A stretch of DNA of 64,000 bases, from the NCBI GenBank assembly GCA_028673005.1, contig CM054115.1, positions 194,750,370 to 194,814,369 on the forward strand. The letters are read 5' to 3'. The notes under the pieces were generated by a model, which made no database searches, had not been told where the DNA came from, and saw nothing but the letters and a program-made list of their open reading frames with translations. Shown piece after piece: positions 22,555-32,123 of the stretch (position 1 is the first letter of the stretch; each line of letters begins with the position of its first letter). This DNA comes from Tanypteryx hageni. Its lineage: Eukaryota; Arthropoda; Insecta; Odonata; Petaluridae. A program made the position numbers and the translations under genes.

Positions 22555-24142
22555 TGATGAGGTCCTCAGCAAAAAAGTCAGTGTGTAGTCATTTATATGG
22601 ATATCCTCATGTCTACGTGTGAGATTCTTGTGAATTGTTGCATTTGTAGGAAAAAGTGAGGGATTATTTTTGACAAATGAAGCACAATTTAGAATATATG
22701 AGGGGTGTTCAAATTTGATCTGGATTTTATTTTTTTAACAGGACTACACAAGCTGCACAAATCTCAAACCTTGATTATTTTTCAACATAATGCCCCTGCT
22801 TCTCAACACATTTTTCCATTGTTCCCTGCAGTGAAGAAGTCTTTCGGTTGCCTGTGCAACCAGGTTTGCACTGCTTCCATTACTTCCTCGTTTGAACTAA
22901 AGCGCTGGCCTCCCAGATCTGCTTTGAGTGGTCCAAACAGATGAAAGTAACATGGGGCCAAGTCTGGACTGTAAGGAGGATGCAGCAGTACTTCCCAGCT
23001 TAAGTCAGCAAGAGCAGCAGTTGTCACCTGTGTGGAATGAGGACAGGTGTTGTTGTGGAGGAGAATGACCCCTTTGGACAGCTGACCATGCCTTTTGGAC
23101 CTGATGGCTGGCTTGACTTTGTTTGTGAGCAGATAGCTGTACTAAGCCACACTCATTGTTCTTTGCTCTACCAAAAATCAATGAAAACGGGTCCTGCTGC
23201 ACCCCAAAAGACAGTGGCCATTACTTTCCCCACAGAGCACTGCATCTTGAACTTCTTTGGTCGCTGCGAGATTGAATGTCGTCATTCCATGCTGGCCAGC
23301 TTGCATTCTGGGGTGTAATGGTGAACCCAAGTCTTGTCGGAGGTCACAATCAATGACAGGAACTCTTTGCCATACCTTTTGTAGCACTGAAGAAGTTCTC
23401 TGCAAACCCCAACATGTCTTTCTTGCTGCTCATCCAAAAGTTGCTTCGGCACCCATCTGGAACTCACTTTCATAAATTTAAGCTTGTTTTTTATAATGTT
23501 TTCAACACTTCTGACACTGATGTTCACTAATTCAGCTAAATAATATACCAATATTTGCCTACCTCTTTGAATGTTGTGTGGGTTCACTGCCATAGCAGGG
23601 CACGCAGCATGAGGGAAATTTGACACCAACCGATTTGCACCATTCAAACACCGAGGAAAGTGAAAGACACTCATCCTCAAACTGTGCTTGAAGTCTGCGA
23701 TGAATCTCAGCCGCCTTTACACTTTCCTTCCATAAAAACTTGATAATAATGCGCTGCGCAACAGAGTTCGGTACATCACTGGCTTCCATGTTGAATACAC
23801 TTGTCATTGTTGCTGCAAGCAAGTGAAGATTGCTGTTGCAGGTAGCCAGCATACATGTGCTAAAAAACCCTACACGGCTGCCAATGTTGCTCTTCAATTA
23901 TGATCAGAAAAAAATTAAGTCCAGGTCAAATTTGAACATCCCTTGTAGATGGGAGGGTGAGGATCTTGAGGGAAGCAAAGATAGAAGTTCTGGATGGTAC
24001 ATTGACTATATCTTTAACCACTTCCTTTTGTATAGAGAAAGCTTTTGAGGCTGCACTAGAATTTTCCCAAAATATTATTCCATAAGATAAATGAAAATAT
24101 ATATTTGCATAATAATCCATTTTTAGAACTTCAATGGAAACA
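22555..24142 (-). pseudogene. LINE C-terminal relic split by mariner
   Basis: On the minus strand, 24142-23946 reads SIEVLK, YYANIYFHLSYGIIFWENSS, SLKILTLPS. After the mariner, 22697-22555 resumes with YILNCASFVKNNPSLFPTN and LTRRHEDIHI. These blocks follow the order of the C-terminal region of the other LINEs in this window (YGIIFWG..., LPSIYI, FVKNN, TRR.D.H). The joint is at the mariner's TA with a one-base frame slip, so both parts are old. Confidence 0.7.
22699..23945 (-). mobile_element. mariner element, 1,247 bp, TA target duplication
   Basis: Ends TGAGGGGTGTTCAAATTTGA and (inverted) CAAGGGATGTTCAAATTTGA, followed by t/cctgga, are the terminal repeats; TA flanks both. The minus strand holds a mariner transposase in several frames. 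Pieces are the N-terminal helix-turn-helix (QRIIIKFLWKESVKAAEIHR, about 23760), SVRSVENIIKNKLKF, TSDKTWVHHY (first catalytic Asp), LLHNNTCPH (Asn where the second Asp is expected), and WEVLLHPPYSPDLAPCYFHL (Cys-Tyr where the third Asp is expected). Frameshifts plus two lost catalytic acids make it dead. Confidence 0.9.
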
Positions 24143-24143
24143 G

Positions 24144-24144
<1 letters not shown>

Positions 24145-24202
<58 letters not shown>
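24145..24202. repeat. (TA)29 microsatellite
   Basis: An uninterrupted TA run at the boundary of two LINE fragments. Confidence 0.97.
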
Positions 24203-24206
<4 letters not shown>

Positions 24207-24856
24207 TAATAATAAGTTTATTTGTTCAAAAAGACATTACAAAATAATGCATAGAACACGTCAAAAACATTGAAAAGAGGACAAGAACACAAACTATCTC
24301 AAGCACTAGGCATAAAATCGCTAATGTTGTAAAGACAATTAGTCACAAGGAGCTCATGAACATGCTTCTTGAATGATTGGAATGAGCTTACTTCTTTGAT
24401 TGCAGCAGGCAGAGCATTATAAAATTTAATGCATCTTGCTTTTGTTCCTTGACAGCAAACTTTTAAATTTTGTTGTATAACATGGAGATCATCGTTTCTT
24501 CTTGTGTTGTAATTATGGAAATTAATGTTTTTCTCATAGTCAGACATGTTTTGCCTCACATACAATACAGCATTATCAATATAAATAGAGGGAACAGTCA
24601 AGAGTCCCAATCTTCTGAATAGGGGCCTGCAATGTGCTCTGAATTGTGCTTTGCACATTGACCTGACAATCTTTTTCTGGATCTTAAAAACTTCAATTAA
24701 TTGGGTAGAGGAGCCCCCGAGGACAATGCCATAGGCAACACATGAATAGAAATAAGCAAAATATACTTTTTTTAATACCTCGATACTAAGTGAGTGCTTC
24801 AAGACAGATAGTATATAATACACAGAGTTAAGCTTTTTACATAACTTGTCAGTATG
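24203..24856 (-). pseudogene. LINE C-terminal open frame, 3' end
   Basis: An open frame without stops from about 24850 to 24299. It has TDKLCKKLNSVYYIL, VYFAYFYSCVAYGIVLGGSS, IEVFKIQKKIVRSMCKA, HCRPLFRRLGLLTVPSIYI, NYNTRRNDDLHV and KFYNALPAAIKEV. These are the conserved blocks that follow the reverse transcriptase in Jockey/CR1-like LINEs. The 3' tail (ataataagtttatttg) is at 24203-24235. The frame continues without a break into a mariner-derived piece at its 5' side. This copy is younger than the other LINE relics nearby. Confidence 0.75.
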
Positions 24857-25005
24857 TTTGTAAGCAGATAGCTGTACTAAGCCACACTCATTGTTCTTTG
24901 CTCTACGAAAAATCAATGAAAACAGGTCCCGCCGCACCCCAAAAGACAGTGGACATTACTTTCCCCACAGAGCACTGCATCTTGAACTTCTTTGGTCGCT
25001 GCAAG
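24857..25005 (-). mobile_element. Transplanted mariner fragment
   Basis: About 145 bp match 23132-23272 of the mariner (cagatagctgtactaagcca, ccacagagcactgcatcttg, acttctttggtcgctgc) with few changes. No mariner ends are present. It is fused directly to the LINE open frame on one side and to a TA run on the other. Confidence 0.9.
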
Positions 25006-25024
25006 ATATATATATATATATATA

Positions 25025-25365
25025 CGCTGTTCAAAAGACAAAATGCTACAAATATAATAAAACTCTTTTGCAAGAAACAAAGTGTATAATGTGGAGCCTG
25101 ATCCAAAGATGACTAAGCGACAAATAAAAGTTATATTTTTACATTTATGCTTAGTTCTGTGACGGTATTGATGCTTGTGTCAACAATTATAAATTAAAAG
25201 GAAAATACAGTACTCAATGTGTGTGTGTGTGTGAGCTAAGCATAAATGTAAAAATATAACTTTTATTTGTTGCTTAGTCATCTTTGGATTAGGCTCCACA
25301 TTATACACTTTGTTTCTTGCAAAAGAGTTTTATTATATTTGTAGCATTTTGTCTTTTGAACAGCG
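25025..25365. repeat. Large inverted repeat with 130-bp arms
   Basis: Arm 25025-25154 and arm 25236-25365 are nearly perfect reverse complements (cgctgttcaaaagacaaaat at one end, attttgtcttttgaacagcg at the other). They enclose 81 bp with a GT microsatellite. No open frame is conserved. It could be a fold-back transposon or the product of an inverted duplication. Confidence 0.93.
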
Positions 25366-25899
25366 TAGGTACTGGAAATATTCTGGCCCCAGGATAATCT
25401 TTATATTGGACCCCCTTTGGTCATACCCTCCATAATGTGGGTGTCCCATGCAGTGTTGAGATACAAGAAAATCGTCTTTAATTCGATATAGGATAATTCG
25501 AAGTTGTTACTATTTCCCCACTATCAGAATAGGGTTTTGTAGGGTTTTTAGTATGTTTATTTTGAAATATGGTTTATTTTTCATTCAAATACAATATTTG
25601 ACCCCATGGAGTGCTTAACCTAAGTTTATTTTGAAACAAAATTTGAAAGTGATATGCTATAAAGCAAATGGTGAATGAAATGGCTCAGATTGGACTTGAT
25701 TTTAAGTGCTGAAACAGATGTCTCCAGCATTTCCAAAAATCCAAAGAAATATTAACCGTTATATAGGAAATTGAAAGCTCAATATAAACTTATGGCTAGT
25801 TCAATTAAAATATGATAAAACTCCTTCAGCCATAAAATTGTTTAAAGTTCGTGAACCCTATGATAAAACTTCTTCAGCCATAAAAATTTTTAAAGTTTA
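25366..25899. other. Left flank of the Gypsy element
   Basis: No gene was recognised. The last 100 bp contain two direct copies of tatgataaaact.cttcagccataaaa (25809 and 25859). The reverse complement of that motif occurs right after the Gypsy element (30550-30600). Confidence 0.6.
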
Positions 25900-26182
25900 T
25901 GGAGGTGCGTTAGGGTGCCACAAATGATAAATACTATTTTGATGCCAGATAGCAATTTATTAGCGAGAGATACAAGGATATACGGCGATACAAAACCATG
26001 GTGTGATGCACGCTTTATGCTCACGTGGCTATAGCACTAGGTGGCCAGGTGAAGTCTCTCGGAAACCCTCTTCACTTCCTTGCCAGCCTCTCTGGCCTCA
26101 ACGCTGCGGCTGTCGTGCCACTTGGTGGCGTCCGGTGAAACTTCGTATGCAATGAGCATCGGCTTCCGTAATGGCCGCCACA
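25900..26182 (-). repeat. Gypsy 3' LTR
   Basis: 283 bp, aligned end to end with 30269-30545. The plus strand starts TGGAGGTGCG and ends GCCGCCACA. It has 6 bp more than the other LTR (after caacgct). About 15 substitutions separate them, and about half of these are TG or CA here where the other LTR has CG. Confidence 0.92.
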
Positions 26183-26246
26183 TCACCCCCCAGTAACAAA
26201 CTACAGAAGAAAAAAAATTTTAAAAATATATAACAATGCAAAAAAA

Positions 26247-27204
26247 TTAAAGAAACCGGCGGGGAAAGTGGACCCGTCGGCCAGACCGCGTTGTCCTCTC
26301 GGAGTGTTGTGCAGGCGATGGCTGCTCCTTGCGAACACTGGTTGTGGTGGATGTGGGGACTGCAGGCTGTGGTGCCTGCTCGGCTGTGTCCACCATGGAA
26401 TAAGCTGGTTTTAGCCTGTCAATAGAGACCTTGGCATCTCTCCCGCGAATCCGGACCACAAAGTATTTGGGTGTCCTCTGCACTACTTCGAATGGTCCAT
26501 CGTAAGGTGGCTGGAGTGGACCCTTCACTGTGTCATTCCGCACAAAAACATGGGAAGAAGATGCCATATCTTTGAATTGAAAGAGGGGCTTATCCCCATG
26601 GCGTGCGACAGGAAGCGGTCTCAGTTGCTGCATGTGACGTTGCAGCTGGGCAGCTAGGTTGGTCTCGTCACGATTAGTGCCCGTTTTGGAAGAAAAAAAT
26701 TCGCCAGGGAGGCGTATGCTTTCGCCGTACACCATGGCGGTGGGCGTGGCCTTCGAGTCCTCCTTCCAAGCGGCTCGAATACCGAGCAGCACAGCAGGGA
26801 AAGCATCCACCCAGCTCTCATCTGGATGGCACATGATGGCCGCCTTCAGCTGACGGTGGAAGCGTTCTACCAAGCCGTTGGCGGCGGGATGGTACGGCGT
26901 CGTCCGCAGGTGCTTTGTCCCAATGAGGCGGGATAATTCCTGGAAGAGGGACGACGTAAATTGCCGTCCCTGGTCGGAGGTGACGCGCATCGGAACTCCA
27001 AAAATGCGCGATCCAACCGAAGAAGAGAGCGCTTTCCGCCGTAATATCTGCGATCGGAAAAGCCTCCGGCCATCGCGTAAAACGATCCACTGCTCTCAGG
27101 CAATAGCGGTACCCGTGGGAATGAGGAAGCGGACCTATAATGTCAATGTGAACATGGTCAAAACGGCTAGTGGGAAGCAGGAAATCTCCTACTGGCGAAC
27201 TCAC
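26247..27204 (-). pseudogene. Gypsy integrase
   Basis: Two overlapping frames form the integrase. 27204 onward gives FDHVHIDIIGPLPHS (first catalytic Asp) and AVDRFTRWPEAFPI. 26990 onward gives VTSDQGRQFTSSLFQ (second Asp), then TPYHPAANGLVERFHRQLKA (catalytic Glu). The C-terminal part has FVRNDTVKGPLQPPYDGPFE and an RIRGR..VS.DRLKPA segment typical of the integrase C-terminal SH3-like region. All three catalytic acids remain. One frameshift between the first and second Asp (26990-27060) disables it. Confidence 0.88.
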
Positions 27205-27332
27205 ATGCCGGTGAACCTTAGCTCGCTGACAATGAGGGCATGAACGGGCACATGACCGACAGTCGTGGCGCAGGGAGGGCCAGACAAAACGCTCGGCAAC
27301 TAATTTGGTTGAAGCGCTAATACCTGGATGCG

Positions 27333-29366
27333 CTAATGAATGCAGCGTCCTTGTCTGCGAAATGGTGCTGTGAGGTATTGCCTAATCGCACCTGTCGACA
27401 CATCGCAATACACTTCACATTCGGTTCCGGGCATTAACAATTTTTTTAAGTTCAAAGAAGAGTTACTATTTACAAATTTACGCATTTCTTCGTCACCTGC
27501 TTGTGAGTCTGCCAACGCACCGTAGTCAATTGTGGACACTTCTTCGACCCTACTTAAGGCATCAGCGACCACATTTTCGCGACCCGCAACGTACTTAATA
27601 TCCGTGGTGAACTGCCCTACGAAATCTAAATGCCGAAATTGTCAGGGCGAACACTTTTCACTTTTTTGTTTAAAAGCAAACGTCAAAGGTTTTTGATCCG
27701 TAAATATTGTAAAATGTTTTCCTTCGACCATGTGGCGGAAATGTCGCACTGCTTTATAAACCGCCAAAAGTTCACGGTCGTAAGGGCTGTATTTACGCTC
27801 TGCGGGTGACAACTTGGTGGTGAAAAACGCCAAGGGCTGCCATCCGGTAGGGGAACGTTGCTGCAGGGCCGCGCCTACCGAAATGTCCGATGCATCGGCA
27901 AATATGGCAAGGGTGGCAGAGGGGTCGGGATGAGCCAAGAGAGCCGCTTGCGCCAAACTTTCTTTGCAATCTTGAAACGCTTGCCGCAACTCGGGAGACC
28001 ACACGACCGGGTGATTGCCTTTTACTTTTCCGGTGAGCGCACTGTTAAGGGGCGCCTGAAGAGCGGCGGCGTTCGGAAGGAATCGCCTATAAAAATTCAG
28101 CATTCCCAAAAATTGCCTCAGTTGTTTGACTGTCTGAGGCTCTGGAAGGGACTGCACAGCGGCTACTTTGTCGTCCAAAGGCTTAATCCCACTCGCCGAA
28201 ACACTATAACCTAAAAACTTAACACTAGAAACACCAAATATACATTTCAATGGATTTATAAGTAATTTATACTTGCTAAATCGAGAAAATAATTCTGGCA
28301 AGTGTTTTTCGTGCTCTTCCTCTGAAGCGGAAGCTACCAGCACGTCATCGATATAGGCATAAGCAAAGTCTAACCCGCGCAAAACCTCATCGATGAACCG
28401 CTGAAATGTTTGCGCGGCGTTCCGCAACGCGAAAGACATGCCCGGAAATTCAAACAAACCAAACGGCGTTGTTATCGCCGTTTTCGGGATGTCGCTTTCG
28501 TGGATGGGAATTTGGTGGTACGCCCTGACCAAATCTATGGTGGAAAATATCGTCTTACCATGCAAGGTTTGTGCAAAGTCCTCGATGTGGGGCACGGGGT
28601 ATTTGTCGGGCAAGGTACGAGCATTCAGCGCTCTGTAATCGCCACACGGACGCCACTCGCCACTCTTTTTCCGTACCAAGTGCAGGGCTGAGGTCCAGCT
28701 GCTTTCCGATCGACGCACTATCCCCAATTGAATCATGGTCTCGAATTCGCGTTTCGCGATGGCCAGTTTATCGGTAGAAAGCCGACGGGGGTTACTCGAC
28801 ACCGGTTGACCGGGAGTGGTGCGGATGTAATGGACTGTCGAGTGAGTAACTGTTTGAGGAACCCCAGCAGGCCGAGTTATATCGGGAAAATCGCACAAAA
28901 TTTGGCTGAAACGGGAATCACCGCTAAAAACACGAATCTGATCCACGGTGCCGGAGGCGGGACGACCGGGGACGGAAATCGTGGTGATCCCGTCGACGAG
29001 TCGCTGATTGCGTATGTCGACCAATAAACCGAAATATTTTAAAAAATCGGCCCCAATTATGGGCTTGGAAATATCAGCGACCACGAATCGCCACGAAAAA
29101 TCGCGGCGAAGTCCGAAATTTAAAGTTAACGTTATCCAACCATATGTGAAAATTGCCGTATCGTTAGCGGCAAGTAGGTCGTAGTCCGTTTTAGCACGGG
29201 GACCTTTAACCTTGGCATGGGGAAACACGCACAAATCGGAACCGGTATCGATCAAAAATTGAAACTTCGTCGTGGCGTCAGTCACATATAGGCGGCTGGG
29301 CGTAAGAGGGGGGTCGATGGCCGCTATCAATGACCACCCTGTGGGTTTTCCGCCACAAACACGCAA
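27333..29366 (-). pseudogene. Gypsy protease, reverse transcriptase and RNase H
   Basis: A 574-codon open frame (29366-27642). It has the protease site FLIDTGSD, a linker, then reverse transcriptase blocks [41 protein letters not shown] and the active site YIDDVL. RNase H follows with [27 protein letters not shown] and [12 protein letters not shown] frameshift near 27640 moves the reading into 27572-27333, where MVADALSRVE (the usual RNase H end) is found. That piece lacks the HHCC zinc-finger start expected just before the integrase, probably from further damage at 27205-27330. The frame overlaps the end of gag in a different phase. Confidence 0.92.
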
Positions 29367-30088
29367 GGGGGAGATATTTGTGGACTTTGTCGCCTGTGCG
29401 GGGTTGAAGATCGGGAGCGGGGGTTACGGCGGCGACTATGGGAGCGAGGGCGGGAGTGGTGGGGAGGCTGGGATCGGACGGCGTTGACGTCGACAGATAG
29501 GGCGGCAACCTGCTGCGATAGTTGGTCGACGCTTTGGAGGAGCATCGTGAAGGCGTCCGTGGGGGCCAGGCTGGTGACTTGCGGCTGAGGGGCGACTTCA
29601 TTAATTTTATCCGCTAGCACGGAGAGACCCTCCAAACCGATGCCGTCGTGTGCGGTAAGAATCGCCTGCATATGCGTCGGGAGACGGTTAAGCCACAGCG
29701 TGCGCAAAAAATCGTCCGGCACCGATGCACCCGCCAAGTTGCGGAGATGGCGAAGGAACTGCGACGGTTTGCGGTCCCCCATCTCCTCATGCTCCAAGAG
29801 CTGGCGGATCCTCTTCTCTCCCGAATCGGATAGGCGCCTTATAAGTTCCTCCTTAATGCGCTCGTATTTGTCCGACTCGGGGGGGTTCCTGATGATGTCT
29901 TCCACCTCTTGCGCATATCGGTGGTCCAGTTGACCAACCACGATGCCGAATTTCGTGGCATCTTGAGTGACACCACTCAGCAGAAATTGGCTCTCGAGCT
30001 GCGAAAACCACAGCGCTACTTTCTCGGGCCAAAATGGGGATATGCGCATGGCGATGCGGTTGACGCCCAAGGAGTTTTCAGGATCCAT
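29327..30088 (-). CDS. Gypsy gag
   Basis: Open from ATG at 30088-30086 ([14 protein letters not shown]...). Conserved gag text of the CsRn1 type follows: [55 protein letters not shown] and [17 protein letters not shown], then a basic Arg/Ser/His tail. The zinc-knuckle region normally near the C terminus is not intact: a related string ([13 protein letters not shown]) appears only in another frame at about 29400. The upstream open extension to 30253 lacks similarity and is probably leader. Confidence 0.85.
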   Translation of the reverse strand: MDPENSLGVNRIAMRISPFWPEKVALWFSQLESQFLLSGVTQDATKFGIVVGQLDHRYAQEVEDIIRNPPESDKYERIKEELIRRLSDSGEKRIRQLLEHEEMGDRKPSQFLRHLRNLAGASVPDDFLRTLWLNRLPTHMQAILTAHDGIGLEGLSVLADKINEVAPQPQVTSLAPTDAFTMLLQSVDQLSQQVAALSVDVNAVRSQPPHHSRPRSHSRRRNPRSRSSTPHRRQSPQISPPCVFVAENPQGGH

Positions 30089-30249
30089 CGCGGAAAAAAA
30101 ATTAAAACTGGGACAAACAATAAGGTGCACGCAAAAGTTAGGGCAAAAAAACGCAAAAAAGCTGTATACAAATGAACAACACGAGGCCAATGGCGGCGAG
30201 TCGAAAAACACGTGGCAAGGTAAGATTCCGAAATTATTCGGCGATACGC

Positions 30250-30268
30250 ACATCAGTGGTCACCAGTA
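30250..30268 (-). promoter_or_regulatory. Gypsy primer-binding site
   Basis: Directly after the 5' LTR the minus strand reads TACTGGTGACCACTGATGTG. Eight bases TGGTGACC and a later GATGTG/GACGTG match the complement of the tRNA-Trp 3' end. Confidence 0.55.
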
Positions 30269-30545
30269 TGGAGGTGCGTTAGGGTGCCACAAATAATAAA
30301 TACTATTTTGACGCTAGATAGCAATTTATTAGCGAGAGATACAAGGATGTACGGCGATACAAAACCGTGGCGTGACGCACGCTTTATGCTCGCGTGGCTA
30401 TAGCGCTAGGTGGCCAGGTGAAGTCCCTCGGAAACCCTCTTCACCTCCTTGCCAGCCTCTCTGGCCTCAACGCTATCGCGCCGCTTGGTGGCGTCCGGTG
30501 GAACTTCGTATGCAATGAGCATCGGCTTCCGTAATGGCCGCCACA
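30269..30545 (-). repeat. Gypsy 5' LTR
   Basis: 277 bp. It keeps the CpG sites (gacgct, accgtgg, gacgcac, tcgcgtgg, agcgcta) that are TG or CA in the 3' LTR. The overall difference of about 5 percent means the insertion is not recent. Confidence 0.92.
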
Positions 30546-30935
30546 AATTTGTAAACTTTAAACATTTTTATGGCTGAAGGAGTTTTATCATATTTTAATT
30601 ATATATGAAAATGTTAACTTGTAATGCAGATGGAAGTGAAAAATTAATACCACTCATTGTTGGCTAGTCCGAGAAACCTTGATATTTTAAAGAAAAAGCA
30701 TACTACAGGGCCAACAAAAATGCATGGATAATGGTAAAACTCTTCCAGGAGTGGCTTACCCAGTTGGAGAGATGATTGTTTCACAAAACGTGAAAATCAC
30801 TCTACTAATGAACCAATGCATAACACACAAGTGGGCCAAGATTTGTAGTATGTGGTGTTCTATTCTATCCGCTAAATGGATAAGTTATATGCATCCTCTA
30901 GATCTGGGAATTGTTAACTGCCTTAAAATTGTCAT
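30546..30935 (+). pseudogene. Tigger/pogo transposase fragment
   Basis: After a stretch that is inverted relative to the left Gypsy flank, the plus strand reads LTCNADGSEKLIPLIVG, YYRANKNAWI, FQEWLTQLE and, further on, YMHPLDLGIVNCLK. These are the DDE-domain blocks of Tigger transposases (C.N.DGS.K..P..IGK, NK.AWM, EWL..L, LQPLDQGII). The final Asp of PLDLG is the third catalytic acid. Many stops and a deletion remove the second-Asp region. The Gypsy element lies immediately to its left. Confidence 0.7.
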
Positions 30936-30984
30936 ACCAAAACCGGTCGGTAAAATATTATCTCCATAAGATTAAATGAAAAAA

Positions 30985-31140
30985 GAAACTTGTAAATTTC
31001 CACTAAAAAGTATAATAACCGACTGGTTTCGCCTGTTACAGCATCATCAGGTGATGAAAGCATGGTCAAGAGTTCTATATATACGGAGAGTAGGGTAGGA
31101 GTGTTAACTGAATAATGATATTGCAGGAGGGAGAACACAT
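30985..31140 (-). mobile_element. Penelope-like terminal relic with hammerhead motif
   Basis: The minus strand carries, at 31051-31019, CCTGATGATGCTGTAACAGG then CGAAACCAGTCGG, the most canonical-looking hammerhead core in the window (CUGAUGA ... CGAAAC). The same spacing to a tata-rich stretch (ctatatatacgg) is seen as in the first Penelope element. No nuclease frame remains. Confidence 0.6.
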
Positions 31141-31404
31141 TCAGTAATGAGATAATGTGAAAATTTAAAAAATTGAATTAATAAAGAAAGGTTTCTACTC
31201 TGTCAATGAATATTTTGAAAGTGATGTTGATATTGTTCTTAGATGTCATATTGATATATGTAATTGAGTGTCTCAGTAATCTTGTATACATATTATACTG
31301 ACCATTGTTTCATTGCTTTGTGTGTGTTATGTTTCAGATTTGACAATACCTATTCCAGCCATATAAATTCCTGGTTAATGGAATAAATAAATGATGATAG
31401 TCAG

Positions 31405-31730
31405 GAAAAAATTGAAATGTGGCTCCCGACACAAAAAGGTTGGAAAACCCTAATTTAGAGGGATACATTGAGCAAATGAAATGTGTAGAAATGTTGAAAT
31501 TTATTTTTGGAAAAGACTCCAAACCAATAACATTTGTAGTTCTCATGATACAGATATTTAAACAAAAGTGTGTTACAATGCCGACAAACAAACTGGCGGC
31601 TGAGATGCTGCATCCAAGCTAGACTATATTATCATGTTGTAACTAACAAATATTTTTAAATGAAGGCTGCCTAAAGCCAATCAACACATTTCGTGATACC
31701 TACCACAAAAAGTTTCTTTCTGATTTGTCA
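31405..31730 (-). repeat. Dispersed repeat R2, copy 2
   Basis: Reverse-complement match to 11080-11345 (for example ggctgcctaaagccaatcaa against ttgactggttttaggcagcc). Nothing coding is recognised. Confidence 0.6.
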
Positions 31731-32051
31731 TACATGTTGAATGGAAGATACATGTCACTCTCGCATTTCAGACATTCTAGCACCTAGCATGCTGCCACCT
31801 TTAGTTTCCCCATCTCCTCCCTCGATTTCCTGTGTATGCCATCAGTTGACATGTCCAAACTTTAGCTTTACTCAAACATAAATGTAATATTTAAGGGACG
31901 TTTATGACCCCAAAGTCCAATTTTAAACACCAATAAAAAAGCATTGAAAATAATGCAGAGCTATATAAAAATTGCTTGGATGGCAGTGGATTTTAATGCT
32001 TCAAAATGAAATAATATTGAACAGGTAATATTGAATTTAAGAGAAAAAATT
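31731..32051. other. No gene recognised
   Basis: AT-rich stretch between repeat R2 and the tRNA relic, without recognisable content. Confidence 0.5.
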
Positions 32052-32123
32052 CCTTTGGACTGGATTAAAACCAGCAACTTACGGATGTATGGCCCACTGC
32101 TCTACCAATTAAGCTACCGAAGG
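32052..32123 (-). tRNA. tRNA-Tyr-like pseudogene, intronless
   Basis: On the minus strand a 72-base cloverleaf fits. The acceptor is CCTTCGG/CCAAAGG with one mismatch, and the D arm is GCTTAATTGGTAGAGC (A box TAGCTTAATTGG). The anticodon arm is GTGGG/TCCGT with loop CCATACA, and the T arm is GCTGG/CCAGT with loop TTTTAAT. The start, D arm and T stem are close to animal tRNA-Tyr (CCTTCG.TAGCTCAGTTGGTAG). The anticodon position reads ATA rather than GTA, U33 is C, and the T loop lacks TTC, so it is probably not functional. There is no CCA; a T6 run follows at once. Nuclear tRNA-Tyr genes normally have an intron, and this copy does not. Confidence 0.65.

Larger units (their letters stand above)
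25900..30545 (-). mobile_element. Ty3/Gypsy LTR retrotransposon, CsRn1-like
   Basis: A complete but disabled element of about 4.65 kb on the minus strand. It has two TG...CA LTRs, gag, protease-reverse transcriptase-RNase H and integrase. Next to the 5' LTR (right side) the minus strand begins TACTGGTGACC; TGGTGACC complements the end of tRNA-Trp, the primer known for the CsRn1 clade. Next to the 3' LTR is a polypurine stretch (ctggggggtga). The element is clearly more GC-rich than its surroundings. No clean target duplication was found. Confidence 0.92.

Noticed and set aside
28410..30296. Plus-strand frames across the Gypsy element
   Set aside because: Antisense shadows of gag and pol in GC-rich DNA.
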